Shown here: piece by piece, positions 1-8,676 of the stretch
Position numbering within the stretch: the first letter of the stretch is position 1
How the letters are laid out: every line of letters starts with the position of its first letter
Source of the DNA: CAJQGY01 sp964417685
Lineage (GTDB): Bacteria; Pseudomonadota; Gammaproteobacteria; Magnimaribacterales; D2472
DNA: 64,000 nt
Assembly (NCBI GenBank): GCA_964417685.1
Contig: CAYQIT010000002.1
Coordinates: 1-64,000, forward strand
Direction: 5' to 3'
Notes under the pieces: generated by a model
Databases searched by the model: none
The model's input: the letters and a program-made list of their open reading frames with translations, nothing else
What the model was told of the DNA's origin: nothing
Translations under genes and position numbers: made by a program

Positions 1-53
1 GCACTTGCTTGGTAAGTAAGAGGTCACCGGTTCAAGTCCGGTTATGAGCTCCA
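1..53 (+). tRNA. tRNA-Thr (GGU), 3' part only
   Basis: This is the 3' part of a tRNA cut by the window edge. The anticodon stem CTTGC/GTAAG encloses the loop TTGGTAA, with anticodon GGT at 11-13, so the tRNA reads Thr codons. The T arm ACCGG-TTCAAGT-CCGGT, the acceptor 3' strand TATGAGC, discriminator T and an encoded CCA (51-53) are all present. In E. coli and relatives, tRNA-Thr(GGU) lies directly before tufB, as here, so more tRNA genes probably lie upstream of the window. Confidence 0.93.
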
Positions 54-92
54 TTTTTATTAAAAATTATTAATTTCAGAGAGGCGTATAAA

Positions 93-1283
93 ATGGCTAG
101 AGAAAAATTCGAAAGAACCTTACCCCACGTTAACGTTGGGACAGTTGGTCACGTTGACCATGGTAAAACTACATTAACAGCTGCTTTAACAAAAGTTGCT
201 GCTGAAGTTTATGGTGGAGATGCTGTAGACTTTTCAAATATTGACAATGCTCCAGAAGAAAGAGAAAGAGGAATTACAATTGCTACTTCTCACGTAGAGT
301 ATGTGTCAACAGCTCGTCACTATGCACACGTTGACTGTCCTGGTCACGCTGACTATGTTAAAAACATGATCACAGGAGCGGCTCAAATGGACGGAGCTAT
401 TCTTGTTGTAAGTGCTGCAGATGGCCCAATGCCTCAAACAAGAGAGCATATCTTATTAGCAAGACAGGTTGGTGTTCCTTACATCGTTGTATTCATGAAC
501 AAAGCTGACCAAGTTGATGATCCAGAGCTACAAGAGCTTGTAGAGATGGAAATTAGAGATCTTTTAAACGAATATGATTTCCCAGGTGATGATACGCCAA
601 TTATCGTGGGCAGTGCATTAAAAGCTTTAGAGGGTGATACATCTGACATAGGCGTTCCAGCTGTAACTAAACTAATCGAAACTCTTGATACATATGTACC
701 AGAGCCTGAGAGACCAGTAGACGGAGCTTTCCTAATGCCAATTGAAGATGTGTTCACTATTTCTGGTAGAGGAACTGTTGTAACAGGAAGAATTGAGACA
801 GGTATTGTTAACACTGGTGATGCATTAGAGATTGTTGGTATTAAAGATACAACTCAAACAACTTGTACTGGTGTTGAGATGTTCAGAAAATCACTTGATG
901 AAGGAAGAGCAGGAGAAAACTGTGGAATCCTTTTAAGAGGTATTGATAGAGAAGAAGTAGAAAGAGGGCAGGTTCTAGCCAAGCCAGGCTCTATTTCACC
1001 TCATACAAAATTTGAAGCAGAAATATATGTCTTAAGCAAAGAAGAAGGCGGAAGACATACACCATTCTTTAGTAACTACAGACCACAGTTCTATTTCAGA
1101 ACAACTGATGTTACTGGTGCATGTGAATTACCTGATGGAGTCGAAATGGTTATGCCGGGCGACAATATCAAGATGGTAGTAACACTTATTGCTCCTATTG
1201 CAATGGACGAAGGTCTTAAGTTTGCGATTAGAGAAGGTGGAAGAACTGTTGGTGCTGGTGTAGTAGCAAAAATTATTGAATAG
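93..1283 (+). CDS. tufB: elongation factor Tu
   Basis: EF-Tu carries aminoacyl-tRNA to the ribosomal A site in a GTP-dependent way. The 396-residue protein is full length. It shows G1 GHVDHGKT at residues 19-26, DCPGH at 81-85 and NKAD at 136-139, followed by the two beta-barrel domains. A GAGG ribosome-binding site precedes the ATG. It follows tRNA-Thr and precedes tRNA-Trp and secE, the usual tufB position. The second copy, tufA, is missing from its usual place between fusA and rpsJ, so this may be the only tuf gene. Its partner EF-Ts is encoded at 49283-50140. Confidence 0.98.
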   Translation: MAREKFERTLPHVNVGTVGHVDHGKTTLTAALTKVAAEVYGGDAVDFSNIDNAPEERERGITIATSHVEYVSTARHYAHVDCPGHADYVKNMITGAAQMDGAILVVSAADGPMPQTREHILLARQVGVPYIVVFMNKADQVDDPELQELVEMEIRDLLNEYDFPGDDTPIIVGSALKALEGDTSDIGVPAVTKLIETLDTYVPEPERPVDGAFLMPIEDVFTISGRGTVVTGRIETGIVNTGDALEIVGIKDTTQTTCTGVEMFRKSLDEGRAGENCGILLRGIDREEVERGQVLAKPGSISPHTKFEAEIYVLSKEEGGRHTPFFSNYRPQFYFRTTDVTGACELPDGVEMVMPGDNIKMVVTLIAPIAMDEGLKFAIREGGRTVGAGVVAKIIE

Positions 1284-1299
1284 AAAAAATTGATGAATA

Positions 1300-1325
1300 A
1301 AGCCGAGGCTTTTAAGCCTCGGCTT
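1300..1325 (+). terminator. hairpin after tufB, probable terminator or processing site
   Basis: The arms AAGCCGAGGC (1300-1309) and GCCTCGGCTT (1316-1325) form a perfect 10-bp stem with a 6-nt loop, 17 nt after the tufB stop. The following sequence ACTTGTCTTTG is only moderately T-rich, so termination may be partial. The hairpin may also mark the boundary for maturation of the downstream tRNA-Trp. Confidence 0.65.
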
Positions 1326-1356
1326 ACTTGTCTTTGATAATATGAAAATATGTTTT

Positions 1357-1432
1357 AGGCCAGTAGCTCAATTGGTAGAGCACCGGTCTCCAAAACCGGG
1401 GGTTGGGGGTTCGAGACCCTCCTGGCCTGCCA
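1357..1432 (+). tRNA. tRNA-Trp (CCA)
   Basis: This is a complete 76-nt tRNA. Acceptor arms AGGCCAG and CTGGCCT pair fully. The D arm is GCTCAATTGGTAGAGC, the anticodon loop CTCCAAA carries CCA at 1390-1392, the T arm contains GGTTCGA, the discriminator is G and CCA is encoded. Its position between tufB and secE is common in gammaproteobacteria such as pseudomonads and vibrios. Confidence 0.97.
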
Positions 1433-1462
1433 ATTAAATATTACTGGTGAAAAGGGAATTTT

Positions 1463-1825
1463 ATGAGTAAAGGAACAGCTTCAAAAACACTAGATACTAT
1501 TAAATGGCTAGTTTCTTTAGCTATTTTTACAGTTGCTATTGTTGGAAATAGCTATTTCGTTGAAGTTGCATTTCTTTATAAAGTTCTCGGCGTGGTGTTT
1601 TTATTTATTATTGGGCTAATTGTTCTTGCAACTACAAACTTTGGATCTAATTCTATCAAACTCATGAGAGAGTCTAGAACAGAAATTCGCAAAGTAGTAT
1701 GGCCCACTCGAGTTGAAACTACTCAAACATTTTTAGTAGTTTTTATTTCAATAATTGTTCTTTGTTTATTCTTTTGGGGCTTAGAGGCACTTCTAAGCTA
1801 TTTAACTAAGTTGGTACTAGGATAA
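1463..1825 (+). CDS. secE: preprotein translocase subunit SecE
   Basis: SecE is the small essential subunit of the SecYEG inner-membrane translocon; it clamps SecY. The 120-residue protein has the three-membrane-segment form of gammaproteobacteria (E. coli 127 aa). Two hydrophobic helices lie at about residues 15-58. An amphipathic stretch containing EIRKVVWPTR at about 74-83, the SecE signature, comes before a final helix at about 90-112. An AAAAGGGA ribosome-binding site precedes the ATG. Only 3 nt separate it from nusG. Its partner secY is at 24942-26237. Confidence 0.96.
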   Translation: MSKGTASKTLDTIKWLVSLAIFTVAIVGNSYFVEVAFLYKVLGVVFLFIIGLIVLATTNFGSNSIKLMRESRTEIRKVVWPTRVETTQTFLVVFISIIVLCLFFWGLEALLSYLTKLVLG

Positions 1826-1828
1826 GTT

Positions 1829-2356
1829 ATGGATTGGTATGTAATACAAGCTTATTCAGGCTATGAGCAAAAAGTTAAGACGGCTCTAGAAGAAAAAATA
1901 GAGCTTAATAATCTTGGTGAGAAATTTGGAGAAATTTTAATACCAACTGAACAGATTGTTGAACTAAAAGGTGGCGCAAAAAAAACAACAGAAAGAAAAT
2001 TTTTCCCTGGCTACATTCTTATTCAAATGTTGTTAGAAGATGATTCATGGCAATTAGTCCAGTCAACACCAAGGGTTTCCGGTTTTGTAGGCGGCACAAA
2101 AGACAGACCTCTTCCTATATCTGAAGAAGATGTTAATAACATTATAAACAGAATAGAAGTTGGAGAGGACGCACCTGCACCAAAAACGATTTACGAACCT
2201 GGTGAGGTTATTCGAGTTTGTGATGGTCCTTTCAATGACTTTAATGGTGTTGTTGAGTATGTTGATTATGAAAGGAATATCGTAAAAGTTTCTGTTCAAA
2301 TTTTAGGTAGAGCAACTCCGGTTGAGCTAGATTTTATTCAAATTGAGAAAACATAA
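1829..2356 (+). CDS. nusG: transcription termination/antitermination factor NusG
   Basis: NusG binds RNA polymerase, increases elongation rate, and links polymerase to Rho or to ribosomal protein S10. The 175-residue protein (E. coli 181) begins with the typical MDWYVIQAYSGYE. It has an NGN domain to about residue 115, including FPGYILIQM, and a KOW domain near 125-170 containing VCDGPFNDFNGVVE. The last base of its stop codon is the first base of the rplK ATG (TAATG). This leaves no untranslated leader before rplK. Confidence 0.97.
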   Translation: MDWYVIQAYSGYEQKVKTALEEKIELNNLGEKFGEILIPTEQIVELKGGAKKTTERKFFPGYILIQMLLEDDSWQLVQSTPRVSGFVGGTKDRPLPISEEDVNNIINRIEVGEDAPAPKTIYEPGEVIRVCDGPFNDFNGVVEYVDYERNIVKVSVQILGRATPVELDFIQIEKT

Positions 2357-2790
2357 TGGCAAAGGCAAAGAAAGTAGCAAATATTTTGAAATTACAAATC
2401 CCTGCAGGAGCAGCTAATCCAAGCCCTCCAGTTGGTCCAGCCCTTGGTCAGGTTGGTGTTAACATTATGGATTTCTGTAATGCTTTTAACGCAGAAACCC
2501 AAAGTGCTGAGAAGGGACTTCCTCTTCCTGTTGTTATTACAGTATATGAAGATAAGTCATTTACATTTGTTGTTAAAACACCTCCTGCCGCAGTTTTAAT
2601 AAGAAAAGCGTTAGGAATTCCAAAAGGAAGTGGAGAGCCTAATAGAGAAAAAGTTGGAAAATTAACAAGATCACAATTGGAAGATATAGCAAATGCTAAA
2701 GAACCTGATCTTAATTCAAACGATATAGATGCCGCAGTGTTGATCATTGCCGGCACCGCTAGAAGCATGGGAGTAGATGTAGAGCTGTGA
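2356..2790 (+). CDS. rplK: 50S ribosomal protein L11
   Basis: L11 is part of the GTPase-associated centre of the large subunit and binds 23S rRNA with L10. The 144-residue length matches the family (E. coli 142). The N-terminal motif LQIPAGAANPSPPVGPALG and the C-terminal rRNA-binding domain with IAGTARSMGVDVE are present. The reading frame starts inside the nusG stop and ends overlapping the rplA GTG start (GTGA), so nusG-rplK-rplA are probably translationally coupled. Confidence 0.97.
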   Translation: MAKAKKVANILKLQIPAGAANPSPPVGPALGQVGVNIMDFCNAFNAETQSAEKGLPLPVVITVYEDKSFTFVVKTPPAAVLIRKALGIPKGSGEPNREKVGKLTRSQLEDIANAKEPDLNSNDIDAAVLIIAGTARSMGVDVEL

Positions 2791-3479
2791 GCAAATTAAC
2801 TAAAAAACAAAAACTTATCTCAGAAAATTTAGATACAACTAAAACATATTCTATTTCTGAGGCTATGGAATTAATTAAGTCCGTTAAGTCTGAAAAATTT
2901 GAAGAATCAGTTGATATATCAATAAGACTTGGTGTTGATCCAAACAAATCTGATCAAAACGTTCGTGGAGCTGTAACCCTTCCGAATAGTTTAGGAAAGC
3001 AAGTCACTGTAGCCGTATTTGCAGATGGAGACCAAGCTGAAGCTGCAAAAGAGGCGGGTGCTGAACATATTGGAATGGATGATTTAGCTGAAAAGTTTAC
3101 AAAAGAAAATCTTGTCGTAGATGTAGTTGTTGCTGCAAGCAGCGCAATGAGAGTTGTTGGAAAGCTCGGGCAAGTGCTTGGACCAAAGGGTCTTATGCCA
3201 AACCCCAAAACTGGAACTGTTACTGATGATGTGGCTTCTGCTGTTAGTAATGCAAAAGCTGGACAAGTTAGATTTAGAACAGATAAAAATGGAATTATTC
3301 ATGGAAGCATAGGAAAAGTATCATTTGATGATGACAAGATTATAAGTAATGCTTCCGCATTAATTAGTGAATTAAAAAAATTAAAACCTGCATCCGCAAA
3401 AGGTGTCTTCATTGGCAGTATTGCTTTAAGTAGCACTATGGGTCCAGGTGTAAAAGTTAACTCTTCGGAGTTGGTATAA
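2787..3479 (+). CDS. rplA: 50S ribosomal protein L1
   Basis: L1 forms the mobile L1 stalk next to the E site and, in E. coli, represses its own operon by binding an mRNA leader. The 230-residue protein (E. coli 234) contains the family signature VGKLGQVLGPKGLMPNPK near residues 123-140. The start is GTG at 2787, overlapping the rplK stop by 4 nt; no later start would keep the conserved N terminus. Because rplK begins inside nusG, no E. coli-type L1 target exists as a separate leader here. Confidence 0.97.
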   Translation: MSKLTKKQKLISENLDTTKTYSISEAMELIKSVKSEKFEESVDISIRLGVDPNKSDQNVRGAVTLPNSLGKQVTVAVFADGDQAEAAKEAGAEHIGMDDLAEKFTKENLVVDVVVAASSAMRVVGKLGQVLGPKGLMPNPKTGTVTDDVASAVSNAKAGQVRFRTDKNGIIHGSIGKVSFDDDKIISNASALISELKKLKPASAKGVFIGSIALSSTMGPGVKVNSSELV

Positions 3480-3484
3480 GTTTT

Positions 3485-3504
3485 AAAGCTATTTATATAG
3501 CTTT
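3485..3504 (+). other. intergenic hairpin after rplA
   Basis: AAAGCTAT (3485-3492) and ATAGCTTT (3497-3504) form a perfect 8-bp stem with a TTAT tetraloop, directly after the rplA stop. No T-tract follows, so a simple terminator is unlikely. It may be an RNase processing or pausing site separating the rplKA message from the rplJL message. Confidence 0.5.
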
Positions 3505-3524
3505 AGATAGTTGCGATTATTCGC

Positions 3525-3639
3525 AGCCGTCAAAGACCGTAGGTGTCGAAAGACTTAATTTCCTACGTAGGTGGTGTTCAAATTGTAATTATGCAGTTTG
3601 TCGCCGAATAGCCGTAAGGCTTAAACAGGAGAAATTGCT
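3525..3639 (+). promoter_or_regulatory. L10-type ribosomal protein leader before rplJ
   Basis: The segment carries AGCCGTCAAAGACCGTAGG, which I recognise from the L10 leader of other gammaproteobacteria. CGTAGG (3538-3543) pairs with CCTACG (3562-3567), and GTAGGTGGTG follows. L10(L12)4 is known to bind this leader and repress translation. Just before the ribosome-binding site lies a small AGCC-GTAA-GGCT hairpin (3610-3621). The sequence resemblance is seen directly; the regulation is taken from the family. Confidence 0.75.
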
Positions 3640-4170
3640 GTGGCGTTAACAAAAAGTGAAAAAGAAAGAATAGTATCAGAGGTTAAAGAAGTTGCTTCCA
3701 AAGCATCATCATTAGTTATTTCTGATGCCAGAGGTATGAAGGTTTCTGAGCTCTCAGAGGTTAGAAAAAATGCTACCCAAGCTGGAATACATATCCAAAT
3801 TATCAAAAATTCATTGGCTAAATTAGCTTTTGAAGGTACTGATTTTGGATGTTCCGACGAGGCTTTGGTTGGGCCATCATTATTTGCTTTTTCATTTGAA
3901 GAGCCAGGTGCAGCGGCTAAGCTGCTGAAGACCTATGCTAAGAATTTCGACAACCTTGAAGTGAAAGCTTTGGTTGTTGAGGGACAGCTTCTCGATGGTG
4001 CTCAGATTGATATCTTGGCAAAACTACCATCAAGAGAAGAAGCTCTTGGCTTGGTTGCATCAGTATTACAAGCTCCAGTTGGTAAGTTTGCAACTTTATT
4101 AAACGAAGTTCCAAGCAAGCTAGCTAGAGTATTAACAGCAGTTAATGACAAGAAAAAGGCGACAGCCTAA
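3640..4170 (+). CDS. rplJ: 50S ribosomal protein L10
   Basis: L10 is the base of the L7/L12 stalk that recruits translational GTPases. The 176-residue protein (E. coli 165) has the rRNA- and L11-binding N-terminal domain, with SLVISDARGMKVSELSEVRK near residues 25-44, and a C-terminal helix that binds L7/L12 dimers. The start is GTG at 3640, preceded by AGGAG. It lies behind a recognisable autoregulatory leader and is followed 17 nt later by rplL. Confidence 0.97.
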   Translation: MALTKSEKERIVSEVKEVASKASSLVISDARGMKVSELSEVRKNATQAGIHIQIIKNSLAKLAFEGTDFGCSDEALVGPSLFAFSFEEPGAAAKLLKTYAKNFDNLEVKALVVEGQLLDGAQIDILAKLPSREEALGLVASVLQAPVGKFATLLNEVPSKLARVLTAVNDKKKATA

Positions 4171-4187
4171 TTATAAGGAGAAAAAAA

Positions 4188-4568
4188 ATGGCAACTACTA
4201 AAGAAGATATTTTAAAGGCAATTGAAGAAATGTCAGTAATGGAATTAGTTGAACTAATTTCAGATATCGAAGAAAAATTTGGTGTTACTGCAGCAGCAGC
4301 TGTAGCAGCAGCACCAGCAGCAGCAGGTGGCGGTGAGGCTGATGCAGCTGAAGAAAAGGATGAATTTGATGTTGTGTTAAGTGCAGCTGGAGATCAAAAG
4401 GTCCAAGTAATTAAAGCAGTTAGAGCTATTACTGGCCTTGGTCTTAAAGAGGCAAAAGACATGGTTGATGGTGCTCCATCTACTGTTAAAGAAGGCGCAA
4501 GCAAAGACGATGCTGAAGAGATTGTTAAGCAATTAACTGAAGCAGGAGCTACAGCAGAACTTAAGTAA
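4188..4568 (+). CDS. rplL: 50S ribosomal protein L7/L12
   Basis: L7/L12 is the multicopy acidic stalk protein that binds EF-Tu and EF-G. The 126-residue protein has the N-terminal dimerisation helices and an Ala/Gly-rich hinge at about residues 35-50, encoded by a run of GCA codons. The C-terminal domain contains KVQVIKAVRAITGLGLKEAKDMV. The ribosome-binding site is AAGGAG. A 37-nt gap follows before rpoB; I see no hairpin there that could act as the attenuator known from E. coli. Confidence 0.97.
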   Translation: MATTKEDILKAIEEMSVMELVELISDIEEKFGVTAAAAVAAAPAAAGGGEADAAEEKDEFDVVLSAAGDQKVQVIKAVRAITGLGLKEAKDMVDGAPSTVKEGASKDDAEEIVKQLTEAGATAELK

Positions 4569-4605
4569 ACATTAAATTAATAAATATATTTTATAGGGCG
4601 CATTT

Positions 4606-7600
4606 ATGTCATACAGCTATACAGAAAAGAAAAGAATAAGGAAAAACTTTGGTACTTTTGCAAAAGTTATGGACTTACCAAACCTTGTTGAAACTCAAAC
4701 AAATTCTTATTCTGAATTTTTGCAAGCTGATGTGGCGCCAGACTCAAGAAATAATCAGGGTTTAGAGGAAGTTTTCAAATCTTTATTCCCTATTAAAAGT
4801 GTTTCTGGAAATGCTGCTCTTGAATATGTTTCTTATGAATTAGGTAAGCCAGTATATGACGTTCAGGAATGCTTAATTCAAGGTTTATCTTATTCAGCCC
4901 CGCTTAGAATTAAAGTAAAACTAGTTATTTATGATAGAGAAACAAATTTTAAAGAAGTAAAAGATATTAAAGAAGGTGAAGTCTTTATGGGAGAGGTTCC
5001 ATTAATGACTCCGGATGCTTCTTTTGTTGTTAATGGCACAGAAAGAGTTGTGGTTTCTCAGCTTCATAGATCTCCTGGAGTTTTCTATGATCATGACAAG
5101 GGCAAAACCCACTCTTCAGGAAAAGTTTTATATTCAGCTAGGGTGATTCCTTACAGAGGTTCTTGGTTAGATTTTGAATTTGATCCTAAGGATATCTTAT
5201 TCTCAAGGATTGATAGAAGAAGGAAAATACCAGCGACTATTATGTTGCGTGCATTAGATATGAGCACGCAAGAAATTCTAAATGAGTTTTATGATGAAGA
5301 TATTTATACTCTTGAAAAAGATGCGGTGAAGTTAACTCTTATCCCTGAAAGATTAAGAGGTGAAACTCTATCCGTTGATATTAAAGTCAGAAACAAAGTT
5401 TATGTACCTGCAGGTAAAAGAATTACAGCTAGACACATCAGAGAACTGTCAACTTCTAAAATCAGCGAAATCAAACTGGATGATGAATACCTAGTTGGAA
5501 AAATTACTTCAAAAGATATTATCAATCAAGATACTGGTGAAGTGCTCGTTGAGGCTAATACAGAGATCTCCAATGAAGTTATTGAATTACTCAGAGAAAA
5601 TAGCATTTCAGAAGTCCATTGCTTATTTATTAACGAATTAGATAAAGGTTCATACATATCAGATACTTTACGAGTTGATCCAACATCAAATAGATTAGAA
5701 GCGCTTGTAGAAATTTATAGAATGATGAGACCTGGCGAGCCTCCAACTAAGGATTCAGCTGAGACATTATTTGAGAACTTATTCTTTAACCAAGAAAGAT
5801 ATGATCTTTCTGAAGTTGGTCGAATGAAATTTAATAGAAGGTTAAAGTTAGAATCTTCTAAAGATAATCCCAATATCTTAGACAAAGAAGACATTATTGA
5901 AGTGATGAAAGGTATCGTGAACATCAGAGATGGACATGATATTGTTGATGATATTGATCATCTTGGTAACAGAAGAGTTAGATCTGTTGGAGAAATGACA
6001 GCTAATCAATTTAGAGTTGGTTTAATTAGAGTAGAGAGAGCTGTAAGAGAAAGGTTGAGCATGGCTGAAGCAGATGAGCTTGGTCCACAAGACCTTATTA
6101 ATGCAAAACCTGTGACTGCTGCCATCAAAGAATTCTTTGGCTCAAGTCAGCTATCACAATTCATGGACCAAAATAACCCTCTTTCTGAGATTACTCATAA
6201 GAGAAGAGTTTCTGCTTTAGGGCCTGGAGGCTTAACAAGAGAAAGAGCTGGCTTTGAGGTTAGAGATGTTCATCCTACTCATTACGGCAGAGTATGTCCT
6301 ATTGAAACTCCTGAAGGACCAAATATCGGTTTAATAAACTCTTTTGCTTCTTATTCTAGAACTAATCAATATGGTTTTATTGAAACACCATACAGAAAAG
6401 TAACAAATGGCAAAGTAACTGACGAGATTATTTATCTTTCTGCAATTGATGAAGGTGAGCATGTTATAGCGCAGGCCAATGTTGCTTTAGATAAAAACAA
6501 TAAATTTGTAGATGATCTTGTTGCTGTAAGACATGCCAGTGAATTTGAGTTGATGTCACCTGACAGGGTTGATTTAATGGATGTATCTCCTCAACAAGTT
6601 GTATCTATTGCCGCTTCATTAATTCCATTCTTAGAGCACGATGATGCAAACAGGGCGTTAATGGGTTCAAATATGCAACGTCAGGCAGTTCCTGTTCTCA
6701 GAGCAGAGAAGCCTTTAGTTGGAACTGGTCTTGAGTCAGTTGTTGCAAGAGATTCAGGTGTGTGTGTTGTTGCAAAAAATAAAGGAGTTGTTGAAAGTGT
6801 CGATGCATCTCGAATAGTTGTAAGAGTTACGGACAAAAAAGCAGATTCTGCTGCAGATATTTATAACTTAATTAAGTACACACGTTCTAATCAAAACACA
6901 TGTATAAATCAGAGGCCAATTGTTAAGGTTGGAGATTCAGTCAAAAAAGGAGATGTTCTTGCTGATGGTCCTTCAATTGACAATGGAGAGTTAGCTTTAG
7001 GTCAAAATATAAGAATTGCTTTTATGCCTTGGAATGGATATAACTTCGAAGACTCCATCCTGATATCTGAGAAGGTAGCAAGAGAAGATAGATTCACTTC
7101 AATTCATATCCAAGAAATAGTTTGTGTTGCTCGTGATACAAAATTAGGATCAGAAGAAATTACCGCAGATATACCAAATGTTGGAGAAGGCTCTTTAAAT
7201 AAGTTAGATGATTGTGGAATAGTATATGTTGGTGCAGAGGTTGAACCAGGCGACATTCTTGTAGGAAAAATAACTCCTAAAGGAGAGACTCAACTTTCTC
7301 CAGAGGAAAAACTACTGAGAGCTATTTTTGGTGAAAAGGCATCAGATGTTAAAGATACATCACAAAGATCTAGTTCAAAAGGGACTGTGATAGGTGTTGA
7401 GGTATTTACTAGAGATGGTGTTGAAAAAGACGAGAGAACTCAAGCTATTGAGCAAGACCATTTAGATCAATCTAAAAAAGATGCTGATGATGAGGCTGCA
7501 GTTGTTGAAGAGGCAACAAGATCTAGAGTATGCGACCTTCTTAAAGGTGCGCAAGTTGTTAAAGGAGCTGGTCTTAAAAAAGGTACAAAGATAACATTAG

Positions 7601-8667
7601 ATCTTCTTTCTGAATTGCCTTTAAGTGAGTTATTTGCTGTAAGAACAGACAATGAGAACCTTAATACATCAATTGAGCAAACTGAGCAAACCTTTAAACA
7701 ATATGTCAAAGGAATTAAAGAAAGATTTGAAGAAAAGAGAGAAAAAATCATACGAGGTCATGATTTAGCTCCAGGCGTTATAAAAATAGTAAAAGTATAT
7801 TTAGCTATTAAAAGAAGAATACAGCCTGGTGATAAAATGGCTGGTCGTCATGGTAACAAAGGTGTTATTTCTGAGATCATGCCAGTAGAAGATATGCCAT
7901 ATGATGAAAATGGTGATCCAGTAGATATTTGTCTAAATCCACTTGGTGTACCATCTCGAATGAATGTTGGTCAAATTCTAGAAACTCATATGGGATCAGC
8001 TGCTAAAGGTATTGGTAAGCAAATAGACTCAATGATTAAGGAAAATGCAAAACCAGCTGAACTTAAAACTTATCTTGAAAAACTATATAACAAAAATGCT
8101 GCTAATAAAGAAGATTTAGATGCATTTAATAACACAGAAATAGTTGAGTTAGCTAATAACTTAAGAGATGGTCTTCCGATAGCAACTCCAGTATTTGATG
8201 GTGCAAAGGAATCAGAAGTTAAAGATCTTCTGAAATTAGCCAATCTTCCTGAATCAGGACAATTTACTTTATACGATGGTAGAACTGGAACTAAATTTGA
8301 AAGACCAGTAACCGTTGGATATATGTATATGATTAAGTTGAACCATTTAGTTGATGACAAAATGCATGCAAGGTCTACAGGATCATACAGTCTTGTAACC
8401 CAGCAACCTCTTGGAGGAAAAGCTCAATTTGGTGGACAAAGATTTGGAGAAATGGAGGTTTGGGCATTAGAAGCTTATGGAGCCTCATACACACTTCAAG
8501 AAATGCTTACAGTCAAATCAGATGATGTTTCAGGAAGAACAAAAATGTATAAAAACATTGTTGATGGTTCATTTGAGATGGATGCAAACATACCAGAATC
8601 ATTTAATGTTCTCAGTAAAGAGATTAAATCACTCGGCATTAATATTGAATTAGATTCAGAAAACTAG
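4606..8667 (+). CDS. rpoB: DNA-directed RNA polymerase subunit beta
   Basis: The beta subunit forms, with beta-prime, the active-centre cleft of RNA polymerase. The 1353-residue length is close to E. coli (1342). The rifampicin-binding region FFGSSQLSQFMDQNNPLSE, followed by THKRRVSALGPGGL, is unaltered, so no rifampicin-resistance substitution is apparent. The invariant GDKMAGRHGNKG segment and the C-terminal GGQRFGEMEVWALEAYGA clamp segment are present. Its stop lies 9 nt before the rpoC start. Confidence 0.98.
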   Translation: MSYSYTEKKRIRKNFGTFAKVMDLPNLVETQTNSYSEFLQADVAPDSRNNQGLEEVFKSLFPIKSVSGNAALEYVSYELGKPVYDVQECLIQGLSYSAPLRIKVKLVIYDRETNFKEVKDIKEGEVFMGEVPLMTPDASFVVNGTERVVVSQLHRSPGVFYDHDKGKTHSSGKVLYSARVIPYRGSWLDFEFDPKDILFSRIDRRRKIPATIMLRALDMSTQEILNEFYDEDIYTLEKDAVKLTLIPERLRGETLSVDIKVRNKVYVPAGKRITARHIRELSTSKISEIKLDDEYLVGKITSKDIINQDTGEVLVEANTEISNEVIELLRENSISEVHCLFINELDKGSYISDTLRVDPTSNRLEALVEIYRMMRPGEPPTKDSAETLFENLFFNQERYDLSEVGRMKFNRRLKLESSKDNPNILDKEDIIEVMKGIVNIRDGHDIVDDIDHLGNRRVRSVGEMTANQFRVGLIRVERAVRERLSMAEADELGPQDLINAKPVTAAIKEFFGSSQLSQFMDQNNPLSEITHKRRVSALGPGGLTRERAGFEVRDVHPTHYGRVCPIETPEGPNIGLINSFASYSRTNQYGFIETPYRKVTNGKVTDEIIYLSAIDEGEHVIAQANVALDKNNKFVDDLVAVRHASEFELMSPDRVDLMDVSPQQVVSIAASLIPFLEHDDANRALMGSNMQRQAVPVLRAEKPLVGTGLESVVARDSGVCVVAKNKGVVESVDASRIVVRVTDKKADSAADIYNLIKYTRSNQNTCINQRPIVKVGDSVKKGDVLADGPSIDNGELALGQNIRIAFMPWNGYNFEDSILISEKVAREDRFTSIHIQEIVCVARDTKLGSEEITADIPNVGEGSLNKLDDCGIVYVGAEVEPGDILVGKITPKGETQLSPEEKLLRAIFGEKASDVKDTSQRSSSKGTVIGVEVFTRDGVEKDERTQAIEQDHLDQSKKDADDEAAVVEEATRSRVCDLLKGAQVVKGAGLKKGTKITLDLLSELPLSELFAVRTDNENLNTSIEQTEQTFKQYVKGIKERFEEKREKIIRGHDLAPGVIKIVKVYLAIKRRIQPGDKMAGRHGNKGVISEIMPVEDMPYDENGDPVDICLNPLGVPSRMNVGQILETHMGSAAKGIGKQIDSMIKENAKPAELKTYLEKLYNKNAANKEDLDAFNNTEIVELANNLRDGLPIATPVFDGAKESEVKDLLKLANLPESGQFTLYDGRTGTKFERPVTVGYMYMIKLNHLVDDKMHARSTGSYSLVTQQPLGGKAQFGGQRFGEMEVWALEAYGASYTLQEMLTVKSDDVSGRTKMYKNIVDGSFEMDANIPESFNVLSKEIKSLGINIELDSEN

Positions 8668-8676
8668 GAGATAAAA

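Noticed and set aside
479..814. Antisense open frames over tufB and similar ones over rpoB, rpoC, fusA and uvrA
   Set aside because: They mirror strongly conserved genes, have no family resemblance or ribosome-binding sites, and arise from codon bias.
4290..4335. GCA-rich repeat in rplL
   Set aside because: It encodes the normal Ala/Gly hinge of L7/L12 and is not an independent repeat element.
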